Shown: positions 12,041 through 23,212 of the stretch, piece by piece
How the letters are laid out: the number at the start of each line of letters is the position of its first letter
Position numbering within the stretch: the first letter of the stretch is position 1
From: Fragum whitleyi
Lineage: Eukaryota; Mollusca; Bivalvia; Cardiida; Cardiidae
Length of the DNA: 64,000 bases
NCBI GenBank assembly: GCA_948146395.1
Contig: OX411548.1
Location: forward strand, 66,230,907 to 66,294,906
Direction of reading: 5' to 3'
Program-made: the position numbers and the translations under genes
Notes under the pieces: model-generated
Told to the model about the DNA's origin: nothing
Database searches by the model: none
What the model saw: the letters and a program-made list of their open reading frames with translations, nothing else

Positions 12041-13727
12041 GATGGGCAGTCAAAATTGCGGGGCAAAATGAGAGTTCTGGGAGCGAGAATGCGGATAACT
12101 GCGGCAAAAATCACTGCTATACGGGTTGAGATGCGGGGCAAAATCCGAAGTTTGGGAGCAAATCACTGCTTCGAGAGCACAACTGCTTTCGCATGGCCGC
12201 AAAAAATCGCGTCTAAAATTAGTCGCGGCGCGAATCCAGCGCGATTCTTGCTAGCTCCGACGCAATCCGCCGCAGCCCAACCAAATTTGCCACAATTGAA
12301 TGGCTTGAATAGGGCTACACGACGGTACCTACAACATAGGAATCGGTTAATTGGTTCGAGCCCTGCATCGAGTGTTTCACTCCCGTGAACAATTCGCCTC
12401 GGCGCGAGCGGCCCACTGCCTGCCTAGCGACGGCTACTGAGCCGTCAAAAATCGCCGCTCGAGAGCCGTTAAACTGCCTATTGATCGATCGCTATGCGGG
12501 GCGAATTCCCGACTCTCGGAGCAAAACACCGCTTCGAGAGCAGAGCTGCACTCGCTCCGCCGCTAAAATCGCAGCTCGATCGAGTCGAGGCGCGACTCCA
12601 CCGCGAATCGCTGTAGCTCCGACGTTTTTCGCCGCAGCCCAACAAAACTCGCCACGATTGTAGCGCTTGAATAGGGCTACACGATTGTACTACAACATAG
12701 GATTCGGTCCATTGGCTCGAGCCCCGAATCGAGTTCTCACTCCCGTGATCATTTCGCCTTGGCGCAGGCGGCCCACTTCCTGCCTAGCGACGGCTACTGA
12801 GCCGTCCAAAATCGCCGCTCGAGAGCCGTTAACCTGCCCAGCGATCGACCGCGATGCGGGGCAGATTTTATGTCTAGGAAGCAAATCTACGCTTCAAGAG
12901 CCGAGCTGTTTTCGCTCCGCCGCTAAAATCACAGCTCGATCGCGTCGAGGCACGACTCCAACGCGAATCGCTGTAGCTCCGACGTTTTTCGCCGCAGCCC
13001 AACCAATCTCGCCACGACTGAAGGGCTTGAATGGAGCCTACACGACGGTACCTACAACATAGGAATCGGTCGATTGGTTACAGCCCTGCATCGAATGTCT
13101 CACTCCCATGAACGTTTCGCCTCGGGGCTAGCTGCCCACTGCCTGCCTAGCGACGGCTTCTGAGCCGTTCAAAATCACCGCTCGAGAGCCGTGAACCTGC
13201 CTAGCGTACGACCGCGATGCGGGGCAAATTCTGTGTCTTGGGAGCAAATCTACGTTTCAAAAACCGAGCTGTTTTTGTTTCGCCGCTAAAATCACGGCTC
13301 GATCGCGTCGAGGCGCGACTCCACCGCGAATCGCTGTAGCTCCGACGCAATCCGCCAAAGCCGAACTAAACTCGCCACGATTGTAGCGCTTGAATGGAGC
13401 TACACGACGGTACCTACAACATAGGAATCGGTCCTTTGGTTCGAGCCCTGCATCGAGTGTCTCACTCGCGTGAACATTTCGCCACGGCGCGAGCGGCCCA
13501 CTGCCTGCCTAGCGACGGCTACTGAGCCGTCCAAAAGCGCCGCTCGAGAGCCGTTCACCTGCCTAGCGATCGACCGCGATGCGGGGCAGATTCCGTGTAT
13601 TGGGAGCAAATCTACGCTTGAAGAGCCGAGCTGTATTCGCTCCGCCGCTGAAATCACGGCTCGATCGCGTCCAGGCGCGACTCCATCGCGAATCGCTGTA
13701 GCTCCGACGTTTTTCGCCGCAGCCAAA
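12041..13727. repeat. GC-rich satellite array II (unit about 361 bp)
   Basis: The landmark CTGCCTGCCTAGCGACGGCT or a close variant recurs near 12417, 12777, 13138 and 13501, giving periods of 360-363 bp. A partial unit lies in front. The units share blocks with array I (GCGAATCGCT, then GCCGCAGC, then CTCGCCACGATTGTAG and GGTAC), so the two arrays are diverged relatives. Confidence 0.85.
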
Positions 13728-16700
13728 CCATGATATAAGGAGTTTAGCGGGAAAATCGTTGAATACACGTTTCAACAACAAAATAAAGTTATTTCATACT
13801 CAAATTGATCGAGTTCTGACATTCGATTTTTCATTCTGCTATTCTGCCATTCTGCTATTCTGCCATTCTGCTAGCAGAATAGCAGAATAGCAGAATGGCA
13901 GAATGAGATTTCAAAGACGCGAAAACTGTTGAGATATGACTTTTTTCAATCTCAATTACTTTTATTGCGTTCTAATATCATTTTTGAATCGATTTTAGAC
14001 CGATTGGTTTCAAAAAATGATTGTTTTTTTCATGTTTGAATTTGGACTTGGTTGCTTGTTATGTTAAACGGAGCATGATATAAGGAATTTTTTTCGGCAA
14101 AATCGATGAAAACACGTTTTTACAACAAATCAAGTTATTTCATGCACAATTTCATCGAGTTATGACATTCGATTTTTCATTCTTCTATTCTGCCATTCTG
14201 CCAACTTCATTCTGCTAGCAGAATAGCAGAATAGCAGAATGGCAGAATGAGATTTTAAAGTCGCGAAAACTGTTAAGATATGACTTTTTTCACTCTCAAT
14301 TATCTTTTTTGCGTTCTAATATCATTTTTAAAATCGATTTTAGCCTGATAGGTTTCAAAAAATGATTGTTTTTTTCATTAGTTTGAATTTGGACTTGGTT
14401 GCTTGTTATGTTAACCGGAGCATGATATAAAGAATTTTTTGCGGGAAAATCGTTGAAAATACGTTTAAACATCAAATCAAGTTATTTCATGCACAAGTTG
14501 ATCGAATTATGACATTCGATTTTTCATTCTGCTATTCTGCCATTCTGCCAACTTCATTCTGCTAGCAGAATAGCAGAATAGCAGAATGACAGAATGAGAT
14601 TTCAAAGTCGCGAAAACTGTTAAGATATGACTTTTTTCACTCTCAATTACTTTTATTGCGTTCTTATATCATTGTTAAATCGATTTTAGACCGATTGGTT
14701 TCAAAAAATGATTGTTTTTTTCATTAGTTTGAATTTGGACTTGGTTGTTTGTTATGTTAACCAGAGCATGATATAAGGATTTTATGGCGGGAAAATCGTT
14801 GAAAACACGTTTAAACAACAAATCAAGATATTTCATGCACAAGGTGATCGAGTTCTGACATTCGATTTTTCATTCTGCTATTCTGCCATTCTGCCAACTT
14901 CATTCTGCTAGCAGAATAGCAGAATGGCAGAATGAGATTTCAAAGTCGCGAAAACTGTTGAGATATGACTTTTTTCACTCTCAATTACTTTAATTGCGTT
15001 CTAATATCATTTTTAAATCGATTTTAGACTGATAGGTTTCAAAAAATGATTGTTTTTTTTTCATTAGTTTGAATTTGGACTTGGTTGCTTGGCATGTTAA
15101 CCGGAGCATGATATAAGGAATTTTTTGCGGGAATATCGTTGAAAACACGTTTAAACATCAAATCAGGTTATTTCATGCACAAGTTCATCGAATTCTGACA
15201 TTCGATTTATTTTTCTGCTATTCTGCCATTCTGCCAACTTCATTCTGCTAGCAGAATAGTAGAATAGCAGAATGGCAGAATGAGATTTTAAAGTCGCGAA
15301 AACTGTTAAGATATGACTTTTTTCACTCTCAATTATCTTTTTTGCGTTCTAATATCATTTTTAAATCGATTTTAGCCTGAAAGGTTTCAAAAAATGATTG
15401 TTTTTTTCATTAGTTTGAATTTGGACTTGGTTGCTTGGCATGTTAACCGGAGCATGATATAAGGAATTTTTTGCGGGAAAATCGTTGAAAACACGTTTAA
15501 ACAACAAATCAAGTTATTTCATGCACAAATTGATCGAGTTCTGACATTCGATTTTTCATTCTGCTATTCTGCCATTCTGCCAACTTCATTCTGCTAGCAG
15601 AATAGCAGAATGGCAGAATGAGATTTCAAAGTCGCGAAAACTGTTGAGATATGACTTTTTTCACTCTCAATTACTTTAATTGCATTCAACTATCATTTTT
15701 AAATCGATTTTAGACTGAAAGCTTTCAAAAATGATTGTTGTTTTTTTTTCATTAGTTTGAATTTGGACTTGGTTGTTTGTTATGTTAACCAGAGCATGAT
15801 ATAAGGATTTGATGGCGGGAAAATCGTTGAAAACACGTTTAAACAACAAATCAAGATATTTCATGCACAAGGTGATCGAGTTCTGACATTCGATTTTTCA
15901 TTCTGCTATTCTGCCATTCTGCCAACTTCATTCTGCTAGCAGAATAGCAGAATGGCAGAATGAGATTTCAAAATCGCGAAAACTGTTGAGATATGACTTT
16001 TTCACTCTCAATTACTTTAATTGCATTCAACTATCATTTTTAAATCGATTTTAGACTGATAGCTTTCAAAAATGATTGTTTTTTTTTTCATTAGTTTGAA
16101 TTTGGACTTGGTTGCTTGGCATGTTAACCGGAGCATGATATAAGGAATTTTTTGCGGGAAAATCGTTGAAAACACGTTTAAACAACAAATCAAGTTATTT
16201 CATGCACAAATTGATCGAGTTCTGACATTCGATTTATCATTCTGCTATTCTGCCATTCTGCCAACTTCATTCTGCTAGCAGAATAGCAGAATAGCAGAAT
16301 GGCAGAATGAGATTTCAAAGTCGCGAAAACTGTTAAGATATGACTTTTTTCACTCTCAATTATCTTTTGTGCGTTCTTATATCATTTTTAAATCGATTTT
16401 AGCCTGAAAGGTTTCAAAAAATGATTGTTTTTTTCATTAGTTTGAATTTGGACTTGGTTGCTTGGCATGTTAACCGGAGCATGATATAAGGAATTTTTGG
16501 CGGGAAAATCGTTGAAAACACGTTTAAACAACAAATCAAGTTATTTCATGCACAAATTGATCGAGTTCTGACATTCGATTTTTCATTCTGCTATTCTGCC
16601 ATTCTGCCAACTTCATTCTGCTAGCAGAATAGCAGAATGGCAGAATGAGATTTCAAAGTCGCGAAAACTGTTGAGATATGACTTTTTTCACTCTCAATTA

Positions 16701-17849
16701 CTTTAATTGCATTCAACTATCATTTTTAAATCGATTTTAGACTGATAGCTTTCAAAAATGATTGTTGTTTTTTTTCATTAGTTTGAATTTGGACTTGGTT
16801 GTTTGTTATGTTAACCAGAGCATGATATAAGGATTTGATGGCGGGAAAATCGTTGAAAACACGTTTAAACAACAAATCAAGATATTTCATGCACAAGGTG
16901 ATCGAGTTCTGACATTCGATTTTTCATTCTGCTATTCTGCCATTCTGCCAACTTCATTCTGCTAGCAGAATAGCAGAATGGCAGAATGAGATTTCAAAAT
17001 CGCGAAAACTGTTGAGATATGACTTTTTCACTCTCAATTACTTTAATTGCATTCAACTATCATTTTTAAATCGATTTTAGACTGATAGCTTTCAAAAATG
17101 ATTGTTTTTTTTTCATTAGTTTGAATTTGGACTTGGTTGCTTGGCATGTTAACCGGAGCATGATATAAGGAATTTTTTGCGGGAAAATCGTTGAAAACAC
17201 GTTTAAACAACAAATCAAGTTATTTCATGCACAAATTGATCGAGTTCTGACATTCGATTTATCATTCTGCTATTCTGCCATTCTGCCAACTTCATTCTGC
17301 TAGCAGAATAGCAGAATAGCAGAATGGCAGAATGAGATTTCAAAGTCGCGAAAACTGTTAAGATATGACTTTTTTCACTCTCAATTATCTTTTGTGCGTT
17401 CTTATATCATTTTTAAATCGATTTTAGACTGATAGGTTTCAAAAAATGATTGTTTTTTTTCATAGTTTGAATTTGGACTTGGTTGCTTGGCATGTTAACC
17501 GGAGCATGATATAAGGAATTTTTTGCGGGAAAATCGTTGAAAACACGTTTAAACATCAAATCAAGTTATTTCATGCACAAGTTGATCGAATTATGACATT
17601 CGATTTTTCATTCTGCTATTCTGCCATTCTGCCAACTTCATTCTGCTAGCAGAATAGCAGAATAGCAGAATGGCAGAATGAGATTTCAAAGTCGCGAAAA
17701 CTGTTCATGCACCCGATTTTGACTTTCGATTTTTCATTCTGCTATTCTGCCATTCTGCCAACTTCATTCTGCCATTCTGCTATTCTGCCATTCTGCTAAC
17801 TTCATTCTGCTATTCTGCTATTCTGCCATTCTGCTAACTTCAGGGACAT
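13728..17849 (-). repeat. Right inverted arm: about twelve AT-rich 345-bp tandem units
   Basis: Units run opposite to the left arm. The boundary CCAACTTCATTCTGCTAGCA recurs near 14198, 14545, 14893, 15234, 15583, 15921, 16260, 16609, 16947, 17286 and 17636. A three-unit block of about 1,026 bp is repeated: variant units with ACCAGAGCATG and GATGGCGGG occur near 15778 and again near 16803. The arm is about 2.5 times longer than the left arm. Confidence 0.9.
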
Positions 17850-17858
17850 ATAAACTAT
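17850..17858 (+). repeat. Target-site duplication of the fold-back element, right copy
   Basis: ATAAACTAT directly follows the terminal CTTCAGGGACAT and is identical to 6656-6664. Confidence 0.8.
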
Positions 17859-17885
17859 AAGGTTAGTCATTGGAATATCGGGTAG

Positions 17886-18332
17886 CATTCGAAACACCAC
17901 TCGGCCAATCTCACGATCAACCTCGGATGTACATAGACGGACTATTTTTAAAAATTACGGGAAAACCTTGGAAAAACTCGATGACGCCAGTTAAAATGGC
18001 GTAAGCCCTCGAAACTGTGAGTGAAAACATTCGACGTCGCCAACGGTACTCGTTTAAGTCACTAACGTGAAACCATCGAAACCTAATGTAAATATTTTTA
18101 GATTCTTAAATAACGGCTGAAAAAAATCTTAATTTTTGAGAATGATTAGTCGTTCTCAAAAATTAAGATTTTTCAGCCGTTTTTTACTGTAAAAGCTATA
18201 AATCAACAGTGCGAGTTTTTCTTACACTGTTTCCGCCTAACAAAATGCACGATTTTGTTACATACCCATCCGCCTTACATACATCCGAGGTCTGTTGCAG
18301 TTTACGGAAATGGCCGAGTGATGTTCCGAATG
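17886..18332. mobile_element. 447-bp MITE with a 10-bp target duplication
   Basis: The ends are CATTCGAAACACCACTCGGC and, as complement, CATTCGGAACATCACTCGGC. TATCGGGTAG lies directly outside both ends (17876-17885 and 18333-18342). Inside is a strong hairpin (18112-18181) with arms AACGGCTGAAAAA and CTTAATTTTTGAGAA. A second copy lies at 44045-44478. The duplication length fits a Mutator-like element. No coding capacity. Confidence 0.8.
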
Positions 18333-18342
18333 TATCGGGTAG

Positions 18343-18940
18343 ATCATGAATAGGCTATTTGCAATAACGTATGCCTCCTTTGATAATAAGGGACCTGTTT
18401 GTCTAAACATCTTACGGGGGGATCATTTTTGCGAAAGTCAAAAATTATTGATGCTTTTACAGTAGTAACTAAATATGAAATTCCATCATGCATCATCTCA
18501 TTAGAATCGTCTTCCAATTCCATTCAGCACCTGTTTTGACAGCAAGGCAGTAGTAAATAAAGTGATGGCATAATTAATCACACGATCAACGAAATGTTCA
18601 TGGCTTCCACACTTCAAGAATTTTAGAAATCGCAAAAGAAGAAAAGAAAAAAAAACTATTAAAGAACGATTTCGATACCATTTACTTGCTAGTTTCTATG
18701 AAACTAATGGCCAATAAAAGAAGTATAGGTAAGAAATTTGTCCTTAGATGTCCACTCTGTTCCAAATATGGAACGTTGATGTCTGCAACAAACGGCAAAT
18801 TTGACAGAAATTGTATTAATCGACGACAGCATACCAGGGGGGATGCAGTATTGCATCTAGTAAAAGGCCAGCGTTCATGAATCATCGGCGGATCCAAGGT
18901 TTCTATAAACGTGGTTCGATGTCGGTCTAGAATTCGAGTA
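18343..18940. other. Unassigned stretch
   Basis: No gene, RNA or clear repeat recognised. The two overlapping short open frames on opposite strands (18682-18951) look like chance frames. Confidence 0.4.
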
Positions 18941-18993
18941 ATTAGTCCCAAAGTATCCCTATCTATAAAGATAGGGATACTATGGAACTAATT
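18941..18993. repeat. Inverted repeat/hairpin
   Basis: AGTATCCCTATCT and AGATAGGGATACT pair around a 4-bp loop. Pairing continues outward with ATTAGTCC against GGAACTAAT. Confidence 0.75.
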
Positions 18994-19472
18994 GCTAAAA
19001 TTCTGTAAATTGGATTTACGAAGGATAATCCAGAAGTTCTTAAAATGTGCTAATAACTTTCACATTTCTGGTTTGTTCAGTATATGATTTGGTGAATGTG
19101 CAGTTTAGTAACTGCGGAGTTCATAAATAGTATTATTTTTGCAGAATTGTCTTTAGCGGCCTACGGATACGTTACCATAGTAACACATGTATGCTAAGGC
19201 GGGGGAGCGTGAAAAAATATTGAAAATCTGTTAGGTAAACCAAGTTTTCTGTAAGTTTTCTGAAGCTGTAGTTGAAAATCCTTGGCTTAATTAAATAAGA
19301 TGCTATTAGAAAATCATTTGTGATTCGTATTTACTTTTCAGATTTTCAAGTTACTGTGAGTCAAACACAACAAAAAAGGGGGGGTCGTGTTTCCTGTGTT
19401 GCAAAATTTTAAATGATTTAAGCCACTACTTTGAAGCAATTTGGATGAAGAGGGGGTTAATTCACCCCCCCT

Positions 19473-19503
<31 letters not shown>

Positions 19504-19545
19504 CTCTGGATCCGCCACTGTGATTGAATAATTATATCAGATTCT
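18994..19545. other. Unassigned stretch ending in a poly-C/poly-A run
   Basis: A C-rich run (about 19465-19490) is followed by ten A residues and GGATCCGCCACTG (about 19508-19520). The complement of that motif, CAGTGGCGGATCC, resembles DNA-transposon termini, so this may be the end of an old element. Its partner end was not found with confidence. Confidence 0.35.
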
Positions 19546-19715
19546 AACTTTCTTACTATCTTCTTCGTTTTATTTTCCCAATCTTTTTTTCTTCTTCATC
19601 CTCTTTTACTTTTCCAATCTCCTTCTTTTTTATTTTCTTCTTCCCATTCCTTTTCTTCTTCTTGTGTTACTATTTAGGTATCTTTCTTTACTTCCTCTTT
19701 GAAAAGTCAGCCAAC
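19545..19715 (+). repeat. Polypyrimidine tract
   Basis: About 170 bp almost entirely of C and T on the plus strand, made of TTCTTC, TTTCC and CTTTT words. It is probably a decayed simple repeat. Confidence 0.7.
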
Positions 19716-20250
19716 CTTTTCTTGGTAATCCTCATTGCCAAACAAACGAAAGAAAGATAACCACTAAGCAGAATGTCAATAAATTGGAGGAGTTGGTTCC
19801 CTTGTAAACAAGAATTAAAGAGAAAGGCCGTTGCACTGTTGAAGATCGACTCAGCGAATCAAGATTTTAAGGCTGAAAACCGTTTAAGCCATGGTGTTTA
19901 TTAAGTTGGAATGCGGAGCAATTCCAACTTAGATTTAACAAAACCGCAAAATGAACACAAGATAATTTCATTTCGGGTTTCTTGAGAACACATATCACGT
20001 GAACAGGATGTGAATACACTTCGGCCTATTTTGTATATCTCAACTTGACAAAGACATACAGTTTATTTCATCAAAAAGTAATAATGCTGTACAATTACAC
20101 AGCTATCACTTCACGTATATTATTAACACTCTAATTTATGTTTTAAACGATATTTATTGAAAATCGCGTACGAATATTAGTATCACATGTTTGCATTACT
20201 ATATTTGGAAATCATGTGATAAGTCAAGTCCAATAAGGTCAGCAATTGAC
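19716..20250. other. Unassigned stretch
   Basis: AT-rich, with no gene, RNA or recognisable repeat. Confidence 0.35.
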
Positions 20251-20251
20251 A

Positions 20252-20388
20252 AATAGCACTAGCCAATCACGTGATCTGCTTATTTGGTAATGTCGCGATC
20301 TGTTTTCTCAGTATTGTAGCAATAGCGCAGACCAACCACGTGATCTGCTTATTTGGTAAGGTCGCGACCTGTTTTTCGTAGTATTATG
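20252..20388 (+). repeat. Two direct repeats of about 68 bp
   Basis: Each unit reads roughly AATAGC, then GACCAA, CACGTGATCTGCTTATTTGG, a GTCGCGA block and TGTTTTTC. The second unit starts near 20320. Each carries one CACGTG. Confidence 0.75.
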
Positions 20389-20566
20389 TTACATCTTCTT
20401 TTAAAGGTAAAGTTTCTCTTTCTGAACGACTTTCTTTTGATAGGGTGTTATATTGTAAATTTCTGTCTAAGCTACGAAATAAAAATATTTTCTTAAAGTG
20501 ATGATACACTTTTAAAGTTACTAAATATTTTTGCAACAAATTGTCGTTTTTTTTTTTTTTTTTGTT

Positions 20567-21190
20567 TTTAGCTCACCTGAGCACATCGTGCTCAAGGTGA
20601 GCTTTTGTGATCATTGAATGTCCGTCGTCCGTCGTGCGGTGTGCGTCGTGCGTCGTTCGTCGTCCGTCGTGCGTCGTCATGCGTCAACAATTTAAGTGTT
20701 TACACTCTAGAGGCCACAAATATGATCGAATCTTCATGAAACTTGGTCAGAATGTTGGTCAGGTTGCAAGGATGAACCCTATCGAAAATGGGAAGGTTCC
20801 ATGCCAAATCACGGGAAAAGGGGCCTTATGACCAATTTTCTTGTTTACACTCTAGACTCTAGAGACCACAAATATGATCCAATCTTCATGAAACTTAGTC
20901 AGAATATTGGTCAGGTCACAAGAATGAACCCTATCGAAAATGGGAAGGTTCCATGCCAAATCACAGGAAAAGGGGCCTTATGACCAATTTTCTTGTTTAC
21001 ACTCTAGAGACCACAAATATGGCCCAATCTTCATGAAACTTGGTCTGAATGTTGGCCAGGTCACAAGGATGAACCCTATCGAAAATGGGAAGGATCCATG
21101 TTATATCACAGGAAAAGGGGTCTTTATGATAATTTTCTTGTTGTAACTCTAGAGGCTACAAATTTGGTCTAAACTTCACGAAACTTGTTT
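20567..21190 (+). repeat. Dispersed repeat with AGCTCACCTGAGCAC head and internal tandem units
   Basis: The head is a hairpin, AGCTCACCTGAGCAC then GTGCTCAAGGTGAGCT, followed by a run of GTCGTCC/GTCGTGC words. About three and a half units of roughly 148 bp follow, each with ACTCTAGAG, ACCACAAATATG, CTTCATGAAACTTGGTCAGA and CCTATCGAAAATGGGAAGG. The short open frames run through the units in register and reflect the repeat. I associate this family with bivalve genomes; that is recognition, not a search result. Confidence 0.75.
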
Positions 21191-21416
21191 TTTTTTTCGT
21201 CATATTGCAGTTATCTACGTGAATGTTTCATTGTAAAAACCCAATACTCATCCACACAAACCCACATCCACCATATCTTTAATTGAATTATGAATATCTT
21301 TGCCCAATTGCATTTATCACCAAGACAATTTGCCATTTAAAACAAACCAACTAGTTCAACTTGTTTTCTTCACATTCATACACATCAACACGTTTAAGAG
21401 CACCACCATATAGTTA

Positions 21417-21846
21417 GTTACATCGTGAAATTGACATTCATCTCCATAAAAAAATTCTTAATCGCTCACTCAGCGCTCCATTGATTCATTCCAAACACTC
21501 ACTAAAACCATTCAAAAACGCTCAAAGTTATTAAAAAAATAAGCTCAAAATGTACATTAAAAATGAATTAAGCAAGAACCAATTCGCGATTTCACTGACA
21601 TAATTTAAATTTAAAGCGTCTGATTGGTTCTTGACGATATAGAAAGCTATTGATTGAACTTTTATGCATATTTTACATGGGTTTTATATATCGCTAATTT
21701 TGTTCATCCTGAACAAAATAAGCGACACTGGATTCCTTCCCTTAGATTTCACTCAAAACTCGCTCCGCTCACTCATTCAAAATTATGCCTAAATCATTCC
21801 AAAATCATTCACCTTATCAATTTCACGATGTTATTAACTGTACCCC
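21417..21846 (+). repeat. ATCGTGAAATTG-ended MITE, full copy
   Basis: Begins TTAGTTACATCGTGAAATTG and ends with the complement, CAATTTCACGATGTTATTAA. The central palindrome lies around TTTTGTTCATCCTGAACAAA. The arms contain CTCACTCAGCGCTCCATT and TCCAAACACTCAC words. Confidence 0.75.
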
Positions 21847-21849
21847 CAA

Positions 21850-22400
21850 CTCAGAAGAAGAGTAGCTTATATTGATTTCATCATGTCTGTCTCTCAGTCA
21901 TTGAACTTTTGCTTTCCGCTAGATAAACGGAGAAGCAATTGACCTGCAATAACGAAACTTTACACAAATATTGCCCATGACCCAAAGAAATGCCCTATTG
22001 TTTCGGGGTCATACATGTCACGGTCATCAGTAAATTTAAACAGTTAATAGTTACCACTCTAAATGAACAACCAATTGACCCAAATCATAAAATTTGCCAA
22101 TGACCCGAGAAAGTGCACAATTTTGGAGTCACAAAGGTCGAAATCACAATTGAACTTCGTCCAAAAATTGTCTTGAGATTCCAACTCATGAAGTAAAAGA
22201 CTTCCCTGCGAAAATTTCTTTTCATCATGGACAAATCACTTGTTGAGGTCCACTTTGCGACACTTCTGATTTAAAATCTAATTGATAACTCAAATGGAGC
22301 AGAAGTCATTCGAAAAATAATATAAAAACTGTTTTGAGTGTCCAAGTGTTCCCCTGTGCGTCCATTAGTCGACTGTATGGTCCGTATCATTTTCTTCTTT
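21850..22400. other. Weakly repetitive unassigned stretch
   Basis: Repeats loosely the theme of AACCAATTGACC, aaattTGCCaaTGACCC and a G/C-poor TTTCGGGGTCA or TTTTGGAGTCA, which suggests a decayed dispersed repeat. No gene seen. Confidence 0.3.
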
Positions 22401-22405
22401 TTTAG

Positions 22406-22960
22406 CTCACCTGAGCACAACGTGATCGAGGGGAGCTTTAAGGATCACCCTGACTCCGTCGTCCGCGGTCAACTTTCTTAAGACTGCTTCTTCTCCTAAA
22501 CCGCTTGGCCAATTTCAATGCAATTTTGCCAGAATGTGACCCTCTTCAAATTTGTGGCTATATTCAAATTGGCCAATAAATATGGGTATGACAGAGTGGG
22601 GCTTATTTTGAGCCCAAAATCTTTGAACGACATCTCCTCCTGAACCACTGAGCAGATTTCAACCAAACTTTACAAGAATGTCCCTTTCAAATACCCACTT
22701 CAAATATTGTTGGCAAAATTGTCATTAGCCTATAAATATGGGCGTGGCAGAGTAGGGCTAATTTTGAGTCTCCTCTGTAATGAATGGGTTGATAGGGTCC
22801 ATTATGACTGCTTATAATTCGAATTATGTCTTCTCTTCAACTAATAGGCAAATTTGAAAGAATCTTTGCTAGAAAGTTTCTTGGATAAGATCCATTGGAC
22901 CAATCGAATTCAGGTGAGCGGTTTAGGGTGATTCTGGCCACCTTGTTATCATTTTTATTT
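22406..22960 (+). repeat. AGCTCACCTGAGCAC dispersed repeat, second copy
   Basis: Starts TTTAGCTCACCTGAGCACAA with a degraded hairpin and a GTCGTCCG word. It contains two related units (ACCGCTTGGCCAATTTCAAT and ACCACTGAGCAGATTTCAAC, each followed by an ATATGGGYRTG-type block). It ends TTCAGGTGAGCGGTTTAGGG. Confidence 0.65.
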
Positions 22961-23212
22961 CATCAGATTCAGGCCTGTATAGTGATTCAGAGGTTTAAGC
23001 GGTCCTCGTTGTTGAAATACATTGATTTAAATACACCCGTCAAAAGACGACACGTATTATGTGATCACCTGTAGTGTGCGGGAGGCGTCAGCTTCGTTAG
23101 TAGCTTGTGGTCACCGTCTCTTGAACGCATTCCAACTTATCAGTGCTTTCAGTACTTTGATATTTTGTTAATTGATGAAATATATGTGAGTGGTTGATTA
23201 TTTAAGTAATTT

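Larger units (their letters stand above)
6665..17849. mobile_element. 11.2-kb fold-back transposable element with satellite arms and GC-rich core
   Basis: The element starts ATGTCCCTGAAGTTGGCAGA and ends with the complement (TAACTTCAGGGACAT). It is flanked by a perfect 9-bp direct repeat, ATAAACTAT. The left arm (to about 8310) and right arm (from about 13728) are inverted relative to each other. Both consist of about 345-bp AT-rich tandem units. The core (8311-13727) is GC-rich and holds two satellite arrays plus telomeric repeats. Long terminal inverted repeats made of tandem units are the hallmark of fold-back elements, and an 8-11-bp duplication is usual for the Mutator-like (MULE) superfamily; both points are family knowledge. 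No transposase frame is present, so it would be non-autonomous. The superfamily assignment is inference. Confidence 0.8.

Noticed and set aside
8245..12388. Many long open frames (up to 216 residues) on both strands of the GC-rich arrays
   Set aside because: They overlap in several frames and on both strands, shift between repeat units and show no domain. GC-rich DNA has few stop codons, so these are chance frames.
6665..17849. CRISPR-like or centromeric satellite interpretation of the arms
   Set aside because: Units are about 345 bp without short spacers, and the organism is eukaryotic. The inverted arrangement with a target duplication fits a transposable element better than a plain satellite block.
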